NCBI GenBank assembly: GCA_036378175.1
Contig: DASUWY010000079.1
Location: forward strand, 1-64,000
Source: Thermoleophilaceae bacterium
GTDB lineage: Bacteria > Actinomycetota > Thermoleophilia > Solirubrobacterales > Thermoleophilaceae
Length of the DNA: 64,000 bases
Direction of reading: 5' to 3'
Notes under the pieces: generated by a model
The model's input: only the letters and a program-made list of their open reading frames with translations
What the model was told of the DNA's origin: nothing
The model's database searches: none
Shown here: positions 44,988 through 53,989 of the stretch, piece after piece
Numbering within the stretch: position 1 is the first letter of the stretch
Layout of the letters: each line of letters opens with the position of its first letter
Made by a program: the position numbers and the translations under genes

Positions 44988-46613
44988 ATGCAGACAGCTC
45001 CCGCCCGCGCCCGCGCCCTCCCTTCGTGGCCCGATGGGCGGCCGCTGCGCGCCTGGCAGCGGGAGGCGCTCGATGCCGTGGCCGCCCACTCGGGGAACAG
45101 CTTCCTCGCCTCCGCCACGCCCGCCGCGGGGAAGACCACCTTTGGTCTGCGATTGGCGTACGACATGGTTGCGAGCGGCCGTGTGGAGCGGGTGGTGGTG
45201 GCGGCACCCACCACGCACATCTGCCGCCAGTGGTCGGCTGACGCGGCGCGTTACGGGCTCGACCTCGAGCCCAACCGGCCCAACGCCGAGGGCCCCGAAC
45301 CGCGGGACCGGCATGGGCTGGCGGTCACGTACCAGACGATCGCGGCGGGCCCGCGCGTGCACGCCCGCGCGGCGCGGCGGCCCACGCTGCTGATCGCGGA
45401 TGAGCCGCACCACATGGGCGACCACGCCGCGTGGGGCACTCGCGCGCGGGAGGCGTTCGGCGGGGCGGTGTTCCGGCTGCTTCTGTCCGGCACGCCCTTT
45501 CGCTCGGACAGGTCGCCCATCCCGTGGGTGACCTATGACGAGGACGGCGTGAGCATCGCCGACTACAGCTACGGCTACTCGCGGGCGCTGCTCGACGGCG
45601 TCTGCCGCCCAATCGCGTTCCACCCCTACGACGGGGAGATGGAATGGCGAGCAGACGGACGGCTGCGCCGCGCGACGTTCGAGCAGGTGCTGCCGCGAGC
45701 GGAGGCCGCGCGCAGGCTGCGCACCGCCCTCGATCCCGCGGGCGACTGGATGGGCCAAGTGCTGCGCGAGGCGGACGCCACGCTGTCGCGCGTGCGCGCG
45801 GACGGCCATCCTGCCGCGGGAGGGCTCGTGGTGGCATCCGACCAAGACCACGCTCGCGCGATCGCGGCGCGGCTTGCGTCGGTGGCGGGCGAGACGCCCG
45901 AGATCGTGATGAGCGACGAGCCGGAGGCCAGCGCTCGGATTGCGGCGTTCTCCGCGTCAGGGCGGCGCTGGCTCGTGTCTGTCCTGATGGTGTCCGAGGG
46001 CGTGGACATCCCGCGCCTGCGCGTGGGCGTGTATGCCACCGCGGCGCGCACCGAGCTGTTCTTCCGCCAGGTGGTGGGGCGCTTCGTGCGCCGCACGCCG
46101 GCGCCCTCTCGGCAGATGAGCTACCTGCTCCTGCCGGCCGACGAGCGGCTCAAGCGGCTGGCGCTGCAAATAGAGGAGGAGCGGCGGCACGCCATTGAGC
46201 TCGGGGCGGCCGAGGACGGCGAGGTGGTGGAGCCTGAGCTGCCGCCGGAGCGCGGCGCCGCCGGCGAGCGGTTCGAGGCGCTCAGCTCGACCGCCGCGGA
46301 GCTCGCGGGCGAGATCTACACGGAGACGACCCTGCAGCTCTTTCCCACGGACGATCCTCCGGCGAGCCCGGCACGCGTGCGCGCCCCCGCTCCGCCACCA
46401 GCGCCTGAGCCCGAGCCTGAAACGGCGTCCGCCGCGCGCCGCCGGCTGCGGGGCGAGCGCTCGCGGCTCGCCGCGCTCGTGGCGCGCAAGACGGGCGAGC
46501 CACACTCGGCGGTCCACGCGCGCATCAACCGCGCAACCGGCGTGACCAGCGTGGGCGCCGCCACGCGGGAGCAGCTCGAGAAGGGGAACCGGTTGCTGGC
46601 GGGGGAGTTGTAG
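44988..46613 (+). CDS. DEAD/DEAH-like superfamily 2 helicase
   Basis: A 541-residue SF2 ATPase. Motif I is ATPAAGKTTF, motif II is ADEPHHMGDHA (a DEPH box), motif III LLSGTPFRSD and motif VI QVVGRFVRRT, with VSEGVDIPRLRV as motif V. From about residue 430 there is a Pro/Ala/Glu-rich linker and a short basic C-terminal module (RGERSRLAALVARKTGEPHSAVHARIN) that could bind nucleic acid. Start is uncertain: ATG 44988 is chosen over GTG 44979 and TTG 44967; none has a good ribosome binding site. The role, DNA repair or defence or RNA work, is not decided by the neighbours. Confidence 0.88.
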   Translation: MQTAPARARALPSWPDGRPLRAWQREALDAVAAHSGNSFLASATPAAGKTTFGLRLAYDMVASGRVERVVVAAPTTHICRQWSADAARYGLDLEPNRPNAEGPEPRDRHGLAVTYQTIAAGPRVHARAARRPTLLIADEPHHMGDHAAWGTRAREAFGGAVFRLLLSGTPFRSDRSPIPWVTYDEDGVSIADYSYGYSRALLDGVCRPIAFHPYDGEMEWRADGRLRRATFEQVLPRAEAARRLRTALDPAGDWMGQVLREADATLSRVRADGHPAAGGLVVASDQDHARAIAARLASVAGETPEIVMSDEPEASARIAAFSASGRRWLVSVLMVSEGVDIPRLRVGVYATAARTELFFRQVVGRFVRRTPAPSRQMSYLLLPADERLKRLALQIEEERRHAIELGAAEDGEVVEPELPPERGAAGERFEALSSTAAELAGEIYTETTLQLFPTDDPPASPARVRAPAPPPAPEPEPETASAARRRLRGERSRLAALVARKTGEPHSAVHARINRATGVTSVGAATREQLEKGNRLLAGEL

Positions 46614-46698
46614 GGAGGGGGAGGCCGGAGGGTTTTGGCCTCGTTTGCGCTCCGACCGCCGCTGGTTCAGCGCGTGGCGGACGGGTATGCGCGCGTAG

Positions 46699-47820
46699 GT
46701 GGGTGCTGTTGCTGCGGTTGATGAGTGGGATGCGCTTGTGCCGGAGGGCAACGCGCCCCTCAGGCACGGATTTCTGAGTGCGTGGGAGCACGTTGAGTTG
46801 CGTGGACTGCGTCCGCGCTCGCTCGCTGCCCACTCCGATGGCCGCGCTGTGGCTGCGCTGCCGGGCCGCTTCTACGACATGGATCTGCCCGCGATGGCCG
46901 CGCCGCTCGTTGCGCCTGCGGCCGATGTGGTGAGGCGGCTGTGGCCAGGCTTCCTCTTCGCGCGCACGTACGAGATCGGTAGCGCCACGCCGCTGGTGAA
47001 TCCGTTCCTCGGCGATGCGGGCGCGCTGATTGCTCCGGCCGTCGAGGCGGCTGAGCGCGGAGGGGCGCAGTTTGTGGTGGTGCAGAACTTCGCCTCTCCG
47101 GGCGGTCCGGCCCGCGAGCTGCTTGCGCCCTTCGGGTTCACTTGCGTGCCGATCCCGCCCACGGCGGTGATCGACCTTCCGTACGACTGCTTCGACGACT
47201 ACCTCGCGGCGATGCGGCGCCGCTATCGCCGCCGCGCGCGCGAGACGCTTCAGCAATCCGAGGAACTGCGTGCGGAGCACGTGCCTGACTTCGAGGAGCC
47301 GGCGGACGAGCTGGCCCGGTTGTGGCGAGTGGTGTACCACCGCGCCGGCGAGGCCAAGCGCGAGATCTACACGCCCGCCTTCTTCCGCGAGGCGGCAAAG
47401 CTCGAGGAGGTGAGCGTGCTGCTGATGCGCAGGCGCGACGGGTCGATCGCCTCGTTCGCCCTGCTTCTCGCCGACGGGCCGTGGCTGTGGTTCCTCCAGT
47501 GCGGGTTCGAGGAGGAGGCGGGCAGGCAGGAGGGCGCGTACTTCCGGCTGCTGTACGAGGTCATCCGCTTTGGGATCGAGAACGGCTTCGAGCAGGTGGA
47601 CCTGGGACCGACCACGCTCGAGCCGAAGCTCTACGCGGGAGCGGTGCCGGTGCCGCTGTTCGCATGGGTCAGGCCGCGCCGGCGCGCGCTCCAGCGCGTC
47701 CTTCGCGCCGTTGCCGCCCGCGGCCTGATCACCGCGCCAGAGGCCGCGCCGCACCACGTGTTCAAGGACGCGCCTCCCTCGGCGGCAGAGCTCGTCCGCC
47801 GCCGAGGACTACCTCTCTAA
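46699..47820 (+). CDS. GNAT/FemAB-like acyltransferase (BioF2-like acetyltransferase domain)
   Basis: A 373-residue protein resembling the double-GNAT FemAB/BioF2 family. Two half-domains are suggested (about 1-170 and 180-330); the second contains the typical MRRRYRRRARETLQQSEEL helix, the YTPAFFREAA segment and a beta-strand pattern ending DLGPTTLEPKLYAGA. Proteins of this type transfer amino-acyl or acyl groups to cell-wall, lipid or small-molecule acceptors. GTG start at 46699. It lies 22 bases before terC on the same strand. Acceptor not predictable. Confidence 0.8.
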   Translation: MGAVAAVDEWDALVPEGNAPLRHGFLSAWEHVELRGLRPRSLAAHSDGRAVAALPGRFYDMDLPAMAAPLVAPAADVVRRLWPGFLFARTYEIGSATPLVNPFLGDAGALIAPAVEAAERGGAQFVVVQNFASPGGPARELLAPFGFTCVPIPPTAVIDLPYDCFDDYLAAMRRRYRRRARETLQQSEELRAEHVPDFEEPADELARLWRVVYHRAGEAKREIYTPAFFREAAKLEEVSVLLMRRRDGSIASFALLLADGPWLWFLQCGFEEEAGRQEGAYFRLLYEVIRFGIENGFEQVDLGPTTLEPKLYAGAVPVPLFAWVRPRRRALQRVLRAVAARGLITAPEAAPHHVFKDAPPSAAELVRRRGLPL

Positions 47821-47842
47821 AGCCGCCAATAGCCTCCAGGCG

Positions 47843-48847
47843 GTGGACTCGCTAGACGTCACCGCCCTCGCCTGGGCCGCCACCATCGCCGCGATCGTGC
47901 TCCTGCTGGCGCTCGACTTCGTGATGACCGGGCGGCGGCCGCACGCCGTGGGCTTCCGCGAGGCGGTGGGCTGGTCGGTCTTCTACATCGCCGTAGCGCT
48001 GGCGTTCGGCGTGGTGTTCGGCATGATCGCCGGCTGGCACTTCGGCGCGCAGTACTTCGCCGGCTACGCGGTGGAGAAGAGCCTGTCGGTGGACAACCTG
48101 TTCGTGTTCGTGATCATCATGAGCACCTTCGCGGTGCCCGCCGAGCACCAGAAGAAGGCGCTCACCATCGGCATCGTGGCGGCGCTCGTGCTGAGGGCGC
48201 TGTTCATCCTGCTGGGCGCGGCGCTCCTCAACGCGTTCTCGCTGATGTTCCTGGTGTTCGGGCTGCTGCTCCTGGCCACCGCCGTGCAGCTCTACCGGCA
48301 TCGCGACGAGGACCCGTCGATCGAGGACAACGTGCTGGTGACCGTGGCCCGGCGCGTGCTGCCGCTCAGCGACCACTACGACGGCGGGCGCCTCGTCACG
48401 CGCGCCGGTGGCCGCCGCGCGCTCACCCCGCTGTTTCTCGTCCTGATCGCTATCGGCAGCACCGACGTGGTGTTCGCGCTCGACTCGATCCCCGCCGTGT
48501 TCGGCGTCACGCGCGAGGCGTACATCGTGTTCGCGGCTAACGCCTTCGCCCTGCTCGGGCTGCGCGCCCTCTACTTCCTCGTCACCGGCCTGCTCGACCG
48601 CCTCGTGTTCCTGTCCACGGGTCTCGCGGTGGTGCTCGCCTTCATCGGAATCAAGCTGGTCCTGCACTACCTGCACACCCAGAACAGCTCGATTCCCGAG
48701 ATATCGATCGGCCTCTCGCTCGCGGTGATCGCCGTGGTGCTGGCAATCACGGTGGCCGCGAGCGTGATCAAGACGCGACGCGATCCGTCCGCGCGTGCTC
48801 ACGCCGGAGCGCTGCGTGAGCAGCGCGACGAGGCGACTCTGCGTTAG
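47843..48847 (+). CDS. TerC/Alx-family integral membrane protein
   Basis: A 334-residue membrane protein with 9 or so helices. The TerC hallmarks are present: EKSLSVDNLFVFVIIM in the first third and IGSTDVVFALDSIPAVFGVT in the second, both with acidic residues inside helices that in Alx/TerC proteins act in Mn2+ efflux or metal loading of exported proteins. GTG start at 47843. No manganese riboswitch fits in the 22 bases upstream. Stop overlaps by 4 bases with the convergent NDH-2 gene. Confidence 0.93.
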   Translation: MDSLDVTALAWAATIAAIVLLLALDFVMTGRRPHAVGFREAVGWSVFYIAVALAFGVVFGMIAGWHFGAQYFAGYAVEKSLSVDNLFVFVIIMSTFAVPAEHQKKALTIGIVAALVLRALFILLGAALLNAFSLMFLVFGLLLLATAVQLYRHRDEDPSIEDNVLVTVARRVLPLSDHYDGGRLVTRAGGRRALTPLFLVLIAIGSTDVVFALDSIPAVFGVTREAYIVFAANAFALLGLRALYFLVTGLLDRLVFLSTGLAVVLAFIGIKLVLHYLHTQNSSIPEISIGLSLAVIAVVLAITVAASVIKTRRDPSARAHAGALREQRDEATLR

Positions 48848-50172
48848 CGGCCGCCCGCCTCGGCGCCCGTGATCAGCCTCGCGCCGCGGCCGCGCGTGAC
48901 GAAGCTGAAGCCCCAGCGGAGGAGCACGAGCAGCCGGTTCTGGAAACCGATCAGATAGAAGATGTGGACGCCCAGCCAGAGCAGCCACGCGAGCGGGCCG
49001 CTGACGCGTACGAAGTTGAGGTCCGCCACGGCGCGGGCGCGGCCGATCGTGGCGAGGTTGCCCTTGTCGCGGTAGTGGAACGGCGGGGTCTCGCGGCCGG
49101 CCACGCGGTTGGCGATCAGGCGTCCGGCGTAGCGGCCCTGCTGGATCGCCACGGGCGCCACCCCGGGGAGCTGCTGTACCTCGCCGCCCGCGCCGCGCAC
49201 GCGCACCATGTCGCCAAGCGCGATCACCTCGGGATGTCCTGGGAGCGTGAGGTCGCTCTCCACCGTCACGCGGCCCGCGCGGTCCGGCTCGGCGCCCACA
49301 GCGCTCGCGAGCTGCCCCGCAAGCGCGGACGCCCGAACGCCGGCGGCCCAGATGACCGTGCTGGCGGGCAGGTACTCGGAGTTGTCCTCGCGCTGGAGCG
49401 TGACGCCGGCCGGATCGACGCCCACCACGGCGCTGCGCAGCATGGTCGTCACGCCGAGCTGCGCAAGCGCGCGCTCCGCCTTGGCGGACAGCGAGGGCGG
49501 GAAGCCGGACAGCACACGCTCCCCCGCCTCCACGAGCACGATCCGCGCCTCCCGTGGGTCGATCGCGCGGAAGTCGCGCCGCAGCGTGTCCCGCGCCATC
49601 TCGCCGATCTGGCCCGCCATCTCCACCCCGGTCGGGCCGGCGCCCACCACCACGAACGTCAACTCCGCGCGTCGCGCGTCCGGATCCGGCTCGAGCTCCG
49701 CCTTCTCGAACGCGTTCAGGATCCGCGAGCGAGTCTCTAGCGCGCTCTCGAGCGACTTCACCTCGGGAGCGAAATCGCCCCACTCGTCGTGCCCGAAGTA
49801 TGAGTACGCGGAGCCGCCGGCCACCACGAGCGAGTCGTAGGCGAGCGTTTCCGGCGTGCGCGCGCCCCCCACGGAATCAAGCCTCACCTCGCGCGCGTTC
49901 AGATCGAATCCCGTCACCTCGGCCAGCATCACGCGCACGTTCTTCGCCCGGTGAAACAGCGCCCGCAGCGGGTAGGCGACCTCGCCCGGAGACAGCGCGC
50001 CCGTGGCCACCTGGTAGGTGAGCGGCTGGAAGAGGTGGAAATTGCGGCGGTCCACGAGCGTCACCTCCACCGGAGCGCCCGCGAGGCGCTTCACCGCCTG
50101 AATGCCACCAAAGCCGCCGCCCACCACCACAACGCGGTGGCGTGCCGGCACGGGTGTCGCTTGGCTGCTCAT
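48844..50172 (-). CDS. Type II NADH:quinone oxidoreductase (NDH-2-like)
   Basis: A 442-residue two-dinucleotide-fold flavoprotein moving electrons from NADH to quinone at the inner face of the membrane without proton pumping. FAD motif GGGFGG (18-23), NADH motif VVVGAGPTGVEMAG, the quinone-site-like PGVAPVAIQQG and a C-terminal amphipathic/hydrophobic anchor (LLWLGVHIFYLIGFQNRL) are all seen. Its ATG overlaps the amidohydrolase stop by 4 bases, so it is translated with it. A general pyridine-nucleotide oxidoreductase in the same family is possible. Confidence 0.9.
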   Translation of the reverse strand: MSSQATPVPARHRVVVVGGGFGGIQAVKRLAGAPVEVTLVDRRNFHLFQPLTYQVATGALSPGEVAYPLRALFHRAKNVRVMLAEVTGFDLNAREVRLDSVGGARTPETLAYDSLVVAGGSAYSYFGHDEWGDFAPEVKSLESALETRSRILNAFEKAELEPDPDARRAELTFVVVGAGPTGVEMAGQIGEMARDTLRRDFRAIDPREARIVLVEAGERVLSGFPPSLSAKAERALAQLGVTTMLRSAVVGVDPAGVTLQREDNSEYLPASTVIWAAGVRASALAGQLASAVGAEPDRAGRVTVESDLTLPGHPEVIALGDMVRVRGAGGEVQQLPGVAPVAIQQGRYAGRLIANRVAGRETPPFHYRDKGNLATIGRARAVADLNFVRVSGPLAWLLWLGVHIFYLIGFQNRLLVLLRWGFSFVTRGRGARLITGAEAGGR

Positions 50173-51158
50173 CGACCCGAGGCGAGGCGCGGGAACAGCG
50201 CCTTGGCGTTCTCGCCCTCGATTGCGGGAAGACTGTCATGGCCCGCAAGCACTTGAAGCCCCTCGATGGTCATCTTCATGCCCACCTCCTGAGCCATCGG
50301 GAAGTCGGTGCCGAGCAGGATGTGCCCGGGCCGGGCCAGCTCCAGGAGATCGCCGAACACCGTCGGCGTGGCGGAGAGAGCGGTGTCGTAGTAGAGGCCC
50401 GTGAGCATCGAGCGCGCCTGCGCGAGCGCCTCCCCGAGCAGGTGCTGCAGCTCGGCGGGCGACGGCGGCGCCGTGCTCGCGCGCCTGACGCGGGCGAGTA
50501 TCGGCCCGCGGTCGACGATCCGGTCATGCAGGAAGGGAACTGCGCCGCCGGCGTGGGAGAGGATGAGCTTCAGGTTCGGGTGGCGCTTGAGCGTGGCGGA
50601 CACGACGAGGCCGGCCGCCGCGCGGGTGGTGTCGAACACGAACTCGAGCAGCGAGGGCTCGAGCCCGGGAACCGGCGAGACCGCGCTGGTGGGGTGCACG
50701 TGGGCCACCGCGCCGCGCCGGTCGAGTTCAGCGAACAGGGGGTCGAGGCGCGGATCGCCCAGGTAAACGCCCGCGTGGTTCGAGAGCAGGCCGACGCCGT
50801 CCGCGCCCAGCACGTCCAGCGCATACGCGATCTCCGCGAGCGCTCCCTCCACGTCGGGCAGCGGCAGCACGGCGAGCAGCCCGAAGCGCTCGGGGGAGGC
50901 GGCCACGCATTCGGCTCCGAACTCGTTCAGCGAGCGCGCAACGTCGCGCGCGAGCGCGCGGTCGCCGAACTGGAGGGGAACGGGCACGGACAGCAGTGCC
51001 GCGTCGATCTCATAGCGGTCCATCATCGCGAGCGACTCCTCGGGCAGCCAGGCCGACGAGAGGGCGGCACCGCCCACCTGCTCGGCTCCCACGCGCCGAA
51101 GCTCCTCAACGAGCCTCGGCGTGAAGAAGTGGTGGTGGACGTCAATACGCGCGCACAT
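50169..51158 (-). CDS. ACMSD-like amidohydrolase (decarboxylase family), 2
   Basis: A 329-residue amidohydrolase-2 protein related to the one at 27077-28009. Metal ligands: HHH at the N-terminus (RIDVHHHFFTP), HVHPTS, ILSHAGG and LGTDFPM. ATG at 51158 overlaps the DHA2 transporter 3' end by 17 bases and its stop overlaps the NDH-2 start by 4, so transporter, amidohydrolase and NDH-2 form one minus-strand operon. A non-oxidative decarboxylase of an aromatic acid is the likeliest activity, but hydrolases occur in the family. Confidence 0.9.
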   Translation of the reverse strand: MCARIDVHHHFFTPRLVEELRRVGAEQVGGAALSSAWLPEESLAMMDRYEIDAALLSVPVPLQFGDRALARDVARSLNEFGAECVAASPERFGLLAVLPLPDVEGALAEIAYALDVLGADGVGLLSNHAGVYLGDPRLDPLFAELDRRGAVAHVHPTSAVSPVPGLEPSLLEFVFDTTRAAAGLVVSATLKRHPNLKLILSHAGGAVPFLHDRIVDRGPILARVRRASTAPPSPAELQHLLGEALAQARSMLTGLYYDTALSATPTVFGDLLELARPGHILLGTDFPMAQEVGMKMTIEGLQVLAGHDSLPAIEGENAKALFPRLASGR

Positions 51159-52701
51159 CCGAGAGCTGTCCCTTCGAGGCAAGGCTGGGCTCATCCACGC
51201 GCACCTCGATGTCGCGCTGATGCACAAGGACGAGGGACACGATCGCCCCGGCGAGGCTGATGGCGGCGGCGATCCAGAGGATGCGGTCGAAGCCGCTCAC
51301 GAACGCGACGTGGAGCGCATCGGCCACCGGCGCGCGAAGCGACGGCGGGAGCGAGTGGAGGACGTCCGCCGGGTTTCCGGTGGCGGCCTGGTGCGCTATC
51401 GCCTGGCGATGAGCGCCGAGCTGCGGGCCGAGCTGCGCGAGCCGCTCCCCAAGGACCTCATGGACGCGACTCTGGAAGATCGCGCCCAGCGCCGCGATCC
51501 CGGCGGCGATGCCCACCTGCCGCGCCGTGTTGTTCACCCCGGAGCCCACGCCGGCCTTCTCCTCCGGCACGGTCCCGATCGCGGCGGAGGCGAGCGGCGG
51601 GTTGGTGAGTCCGGAGCCCGCGCCCGCGACGATGAATCCGGCGAGCAACGCGGTCCAGCCCGAGCTGGGGCTGACCAGCGTCATGAGCGCGAGCCCCGCC
51701 GCCACGAGCCCCAGGCCGGCTGCGAGCAGCAGCCGGATCGGCACGTGCGACGAGAGCTTGCCCGCCGCGGGCGCCACCAGCAGCACGAGCAGCGTGAGCG
51801 GCAGGAAGCGCAGCCCCGCCTGGAACGCCGAATAGCCGAGGATGCCCTGCAGGTAGAGCGTGATGTAGAGCAGCATCGAGAAGAGCGACGCGGCAAGCGC
51901 GATCGCTCCCAGCGAGGCGCCGACCACCGCGGGCCGCCGCAACAGGCCCAGCTCGAGCATCGGGTCCCGGCGGACGCGCTCGATCCCGACGAACGCGACG
52001 AGCAGCACGGCGGCCGCGGCGAACGCCGTGACCACGCCCGTGCTCGACCAGCCGTCCGGGTTGCCGCGAATCAGCGCATACACGAGCGCGAACAGCGCGC
52101 CGCTGAACGCCACGGCGCCCGGCCAGTCGGGGCGCACCTTCCGCCGCCGCGTCTCGGCCACCTTCGCCAGCACGAGCCACAGCGTGAGCGCGCCGATCGG
52201 CACGTTGACGATGAACACCCAGCGCCAGTTGATGCCCGTGGTGAGCGCGCCGCCGATCAGCGGCCCCACCGCCACCGAGGCGCCAGCCGTCGCGCCCCAG
52301 ATCCCGAGCGCAGTGCCGCGCTCACGCCCGCGGAACTCCTGGGCGATGAGCGCGAGCGAGGTGGCGAACATTGCCGCGCCCCCGATCCCCTGCACCGCGC
52401 GGCAGATGTTGAGAAACAGCGGATCGGACGCGAGGCCGCACAGGAGCGATGACACCGAGAAGATCGCGAGCCCGCCCGCGAACACCGTGCGGTGTCCGAG
52501 CAGGTCGCCGAGCGAACCGCTCACGAGCATCAGCGCCGCCAGCGACACCGCGTAGGCGTCGATCGTCCACTGCAGGTCCGAGAACGAAGCGCCGAGGTCG
52601 CTTGCGATGCTCGGCAGCGCCACGTTCACGATTGTGATGTCGAGCAGCAGCATGAGCATCCCGAGGCAGACCGCCAGCAACGTCCACCACTTGCGTTCCA
52701 T
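51142..52701 (-). CDS. DHA2-type major facilitator (EmrB/QacA-like, 14 TM)
   Basis: A 519-residue transporter with about 14 helices. Motif DITIVNVALPSI in TM1 and GSLGDLLGHRTVF (motif A) are characteristic of the EmrB/QacA subfamily, and VGPLIGGALTT is motif C. A GGAGGTG site lies 5 bases before ATG 52701. It heads the operon with the amidohydrolase and NDH-2. Export of a toxic compound or uptake of the amidohydrolase substrate are both possible. Confidence 0.93.
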   Translation of the reverse strand: MERKWWTLLAVCLGMLMLLLDITIVNVALPSIASDLGASFSDLQWTIDAYAVSLAALMLVSGSLGDLLGHRTVFAGGLAIFSVSSLLCGLASDPLFLNICRAVQGIGGAAMFATSLALIAQEFRGRERGTALGIWGATAGASVAVGPLIGGALTTGINWRWVFIVNVPIGALTLWLVLAKVAETRRRKVRPDWPGAVAFSGALFALVYALIRGNPDGWSSTGVVTAFAAAAVLLVAFVGIERVRRDPMLELGLLRRPAVVGASLGAIALAASLFSMLLYITLYLQGILGYSAFQAGLRFLPLTLLVLLVAPAAGKLSSHVPIRLLLAAGLGLVAAGLALMTLVSPSSGWTALLAGFIVAGAGSGLTNPPLASAAIGTVPEEKAGVGSGVNNTARQVGIAAGIAALGAIFQSRVHEVLGERLAQLGPQLGAHRQAIAHQAATGNPADVLHSLPPSLRAPVADALHVAFVSGFDRILWIAAAISLAGAIVSLVLVHQRDIEVRVDEPSLASKGQLSDVRAY

Positions 52702-52764
52702 CAGGGCACCTCCGGGGAGTCGTTCATTTCGTCCCTCACATTGGCGCGAGCGCCCGCTGCTCGC

Positions 52765-52779
52765 ACCGGTGAAATCGCC
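52765..52779. promoter_or_regulatory. Direct-repeat candidate operator, copy 1
   Basis: ACCGGTGAAATCGCC, 63 bases upstream of the DHA2 transporter start. One mismatch to the copy 79 bases further right. ACCGGT is itself palindromic. Confidence 0.45.
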
Positions 52780-52843
52780 AGTCTTCTCAGGCGCCGGCAG
52801 CGCCGATCCGGCGCGGGGAGCGCTCCATCGCCGGGCCATCCGA

Positions 52844-52858
52844 ACCGGTGAGATCGCC
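52844..52858. promoter_or_regulatory. Direct-repeat candidate operator, copy 2
   Basis: ACCGGTGAGATCGCC, followed by GGTGCGAGC, which is the reverse complement of the bases just before and within copy 1. The combined direct and inverted arrangement suggests a regulator site or a looped structure. Confidence 0.45.
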
Positions 52859-53014
52859 GGTGCGAGCGCACGCGGCGCGAGCGATCGTTGGCGGCATGGG
52901 TCTGCGTCGCTTCCCCCTCTCCCCGATGCAGCCCGCGGCGCGGGCCGCGGCGCGCCAGCCCAGTCGCGCCGCCGCCCGCGCCTCTTCCAACTCAGGCGAG
53001 CCCAGGAGGCGAAC

Positions 53015-53983
53015 ATGAAGGTCTTCGTTGCAGGTGCCACCGGAGCGATCGGGAAGCGGCTCGTGCCGCGGCTCGTGGCTGGCGGCCACGAGGTGGTGGC
53101 GATGACACGCTCGCCCGCGAAGGCGCGCGATCTGCTGGCCGCGGGCGCCGAGCCCACCGTTGCGGACGGGCTTGACCGCGTGGCCGTGATGCAGGCCGTG
53201 ATGAGAGCCGAGCCCGAAGCCGTGATCCACGAGATGACCTCGCTCAGCGGCGTGACGAGCCTCAGGAACTTCGACAGGTCGTTCGCGATGACCAACCGGC
53301 TGCGCACGGAGGGCACCGACCACCTGCTCGAGGCCGCGATCGCCACGGGTGCCCGGCGGTTCATCGCGCAGAGCTACGGCAACTGGTACGCCGGGCGCGG
53401 AACGGGCCCGAAGAGCGAGGACGACCCCCTCATCCTCGTCCCGCCGAAGAAGCAGCAGCGGTCATTCAAGGCGGTCCGGCACCTCGAGCGGGTGGTGCTC
53501 GGCGCCGACGAGCTCACCGGCGTGGTGCTGCGCTACGGCAACCTCTACGGCCCGGGAACGTCGGCCGCGCCCGACGGGGAGTTCGCGCCGCTCCTTCGCA
53601 AGCGCCTGTTCCCGATCGTGGGCGACGGCGGCGGCGTGTCCTCCTTCCTGCACGTGGACGATGCCGCCACCGCGACGATCGCCGCGCTCGAGCGTGCCGA
53701 GGCCGGCATCTACAACGTGGCGGACGACGATCCCGCCCCCGTGTCCGAATGGCTGCCCGAGTTGGCGCGCGCTCTACATGCCCCGCCGCCCCGGCACGTG
53801 CCGGTGTTCATTGGCCGCATGCTGGCCGGAGAGGTGGGCGTCTCGCTGATGACAAAGGTCAATGGCGCTTCGAACGCGAAGGCCAAGCGGAAGCTCGGTT
53901 GGAACCTCCTCTACCCGACGTGGCGGGAGGGCTTCCGGTCCGGCCTCAGCGGCGTGCCGGTGGACGACTACGCGCAGGCGTAG
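53015..53983 (+). CDS. NAD-dependent epimerase/dehydratase (extended SDR)
   Basis: A 322-residue extended SDR with N-terminal cofactor motif GATGAIG (residues 7-13), a SYGNWYAGRG region where the Tyr and a nearby Lys of the catalytic set may lie, and the substrate block RYGNLYGPG. AGGAGG lies 7 bases before ATG 53015. Family members epimerise or dehydrate nucleotide sugars or reduce other carbonyls. The canonical YxxxK could not be placed with certainty, so the activity may differ from the classical family. Convergent with the LuxR regulator (6 bases between stops). Confidence 0.85.
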   Translation: MKVFVAGATGAIGKRLVPRLVAGGHEVVAMTRSPAKARDLLAAGAEPTVADGLDRVAVMQAVMRAEPEAVIHEMTSLSGVTSLRNFDRSFAMTNRLRTEGTDHLLEAAIATGARRFIAQSYGNWYAGRGTGPKSEDDPLILVPPKKQQRSFKAVRHLERVVLGADELTGVVLRYGNLYGPGTSAAPDGEFAPLLRKRLFPIVGDGGGVSSFLHVDDAATATIAALERAEAGIYNVADDDPAPVSEWLPELARALHAPPPRHVPVFIGRMLAGEVGVSLMTKVNGASNAKAKRKLGWNLLYPTWREGFRSGLSGVPVDDYAQA

Positions 53984-53989
53984 CGCCGC

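Larger units (their letters stand above)
52702..53014. other. 313-base divergent intergenic region between the transporter operon and the epimerase gene
   Basis: No convincing small gene. It holds a 15-base direct repeat (52765-52779 and 52844-52858, one mismatch, ACCGGTGARATCGCC) and an 11-bp inverted repeat (52759-52769 with 52857-52867). The right part carries the ribosome binding site of the epimerase (AGGAGG). The repeats are candidate operators for one or both divergent genes. Confidence 0.6.

Noticed and set aside
46621-46682. Terminator hairpins after the helicase gene
   Set aside because: A 6-bp stem with 10-base loop (46621-46642) and an imperfect longer stem occur, but neither has a clear U tract and such structures are common at this GC content.
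47775-47842. Manganese (yybP-ykoY) riboswitch upstream of the TerC gene
   Set aside because: Only 22 bases separate the genes and the expected helices are absent.
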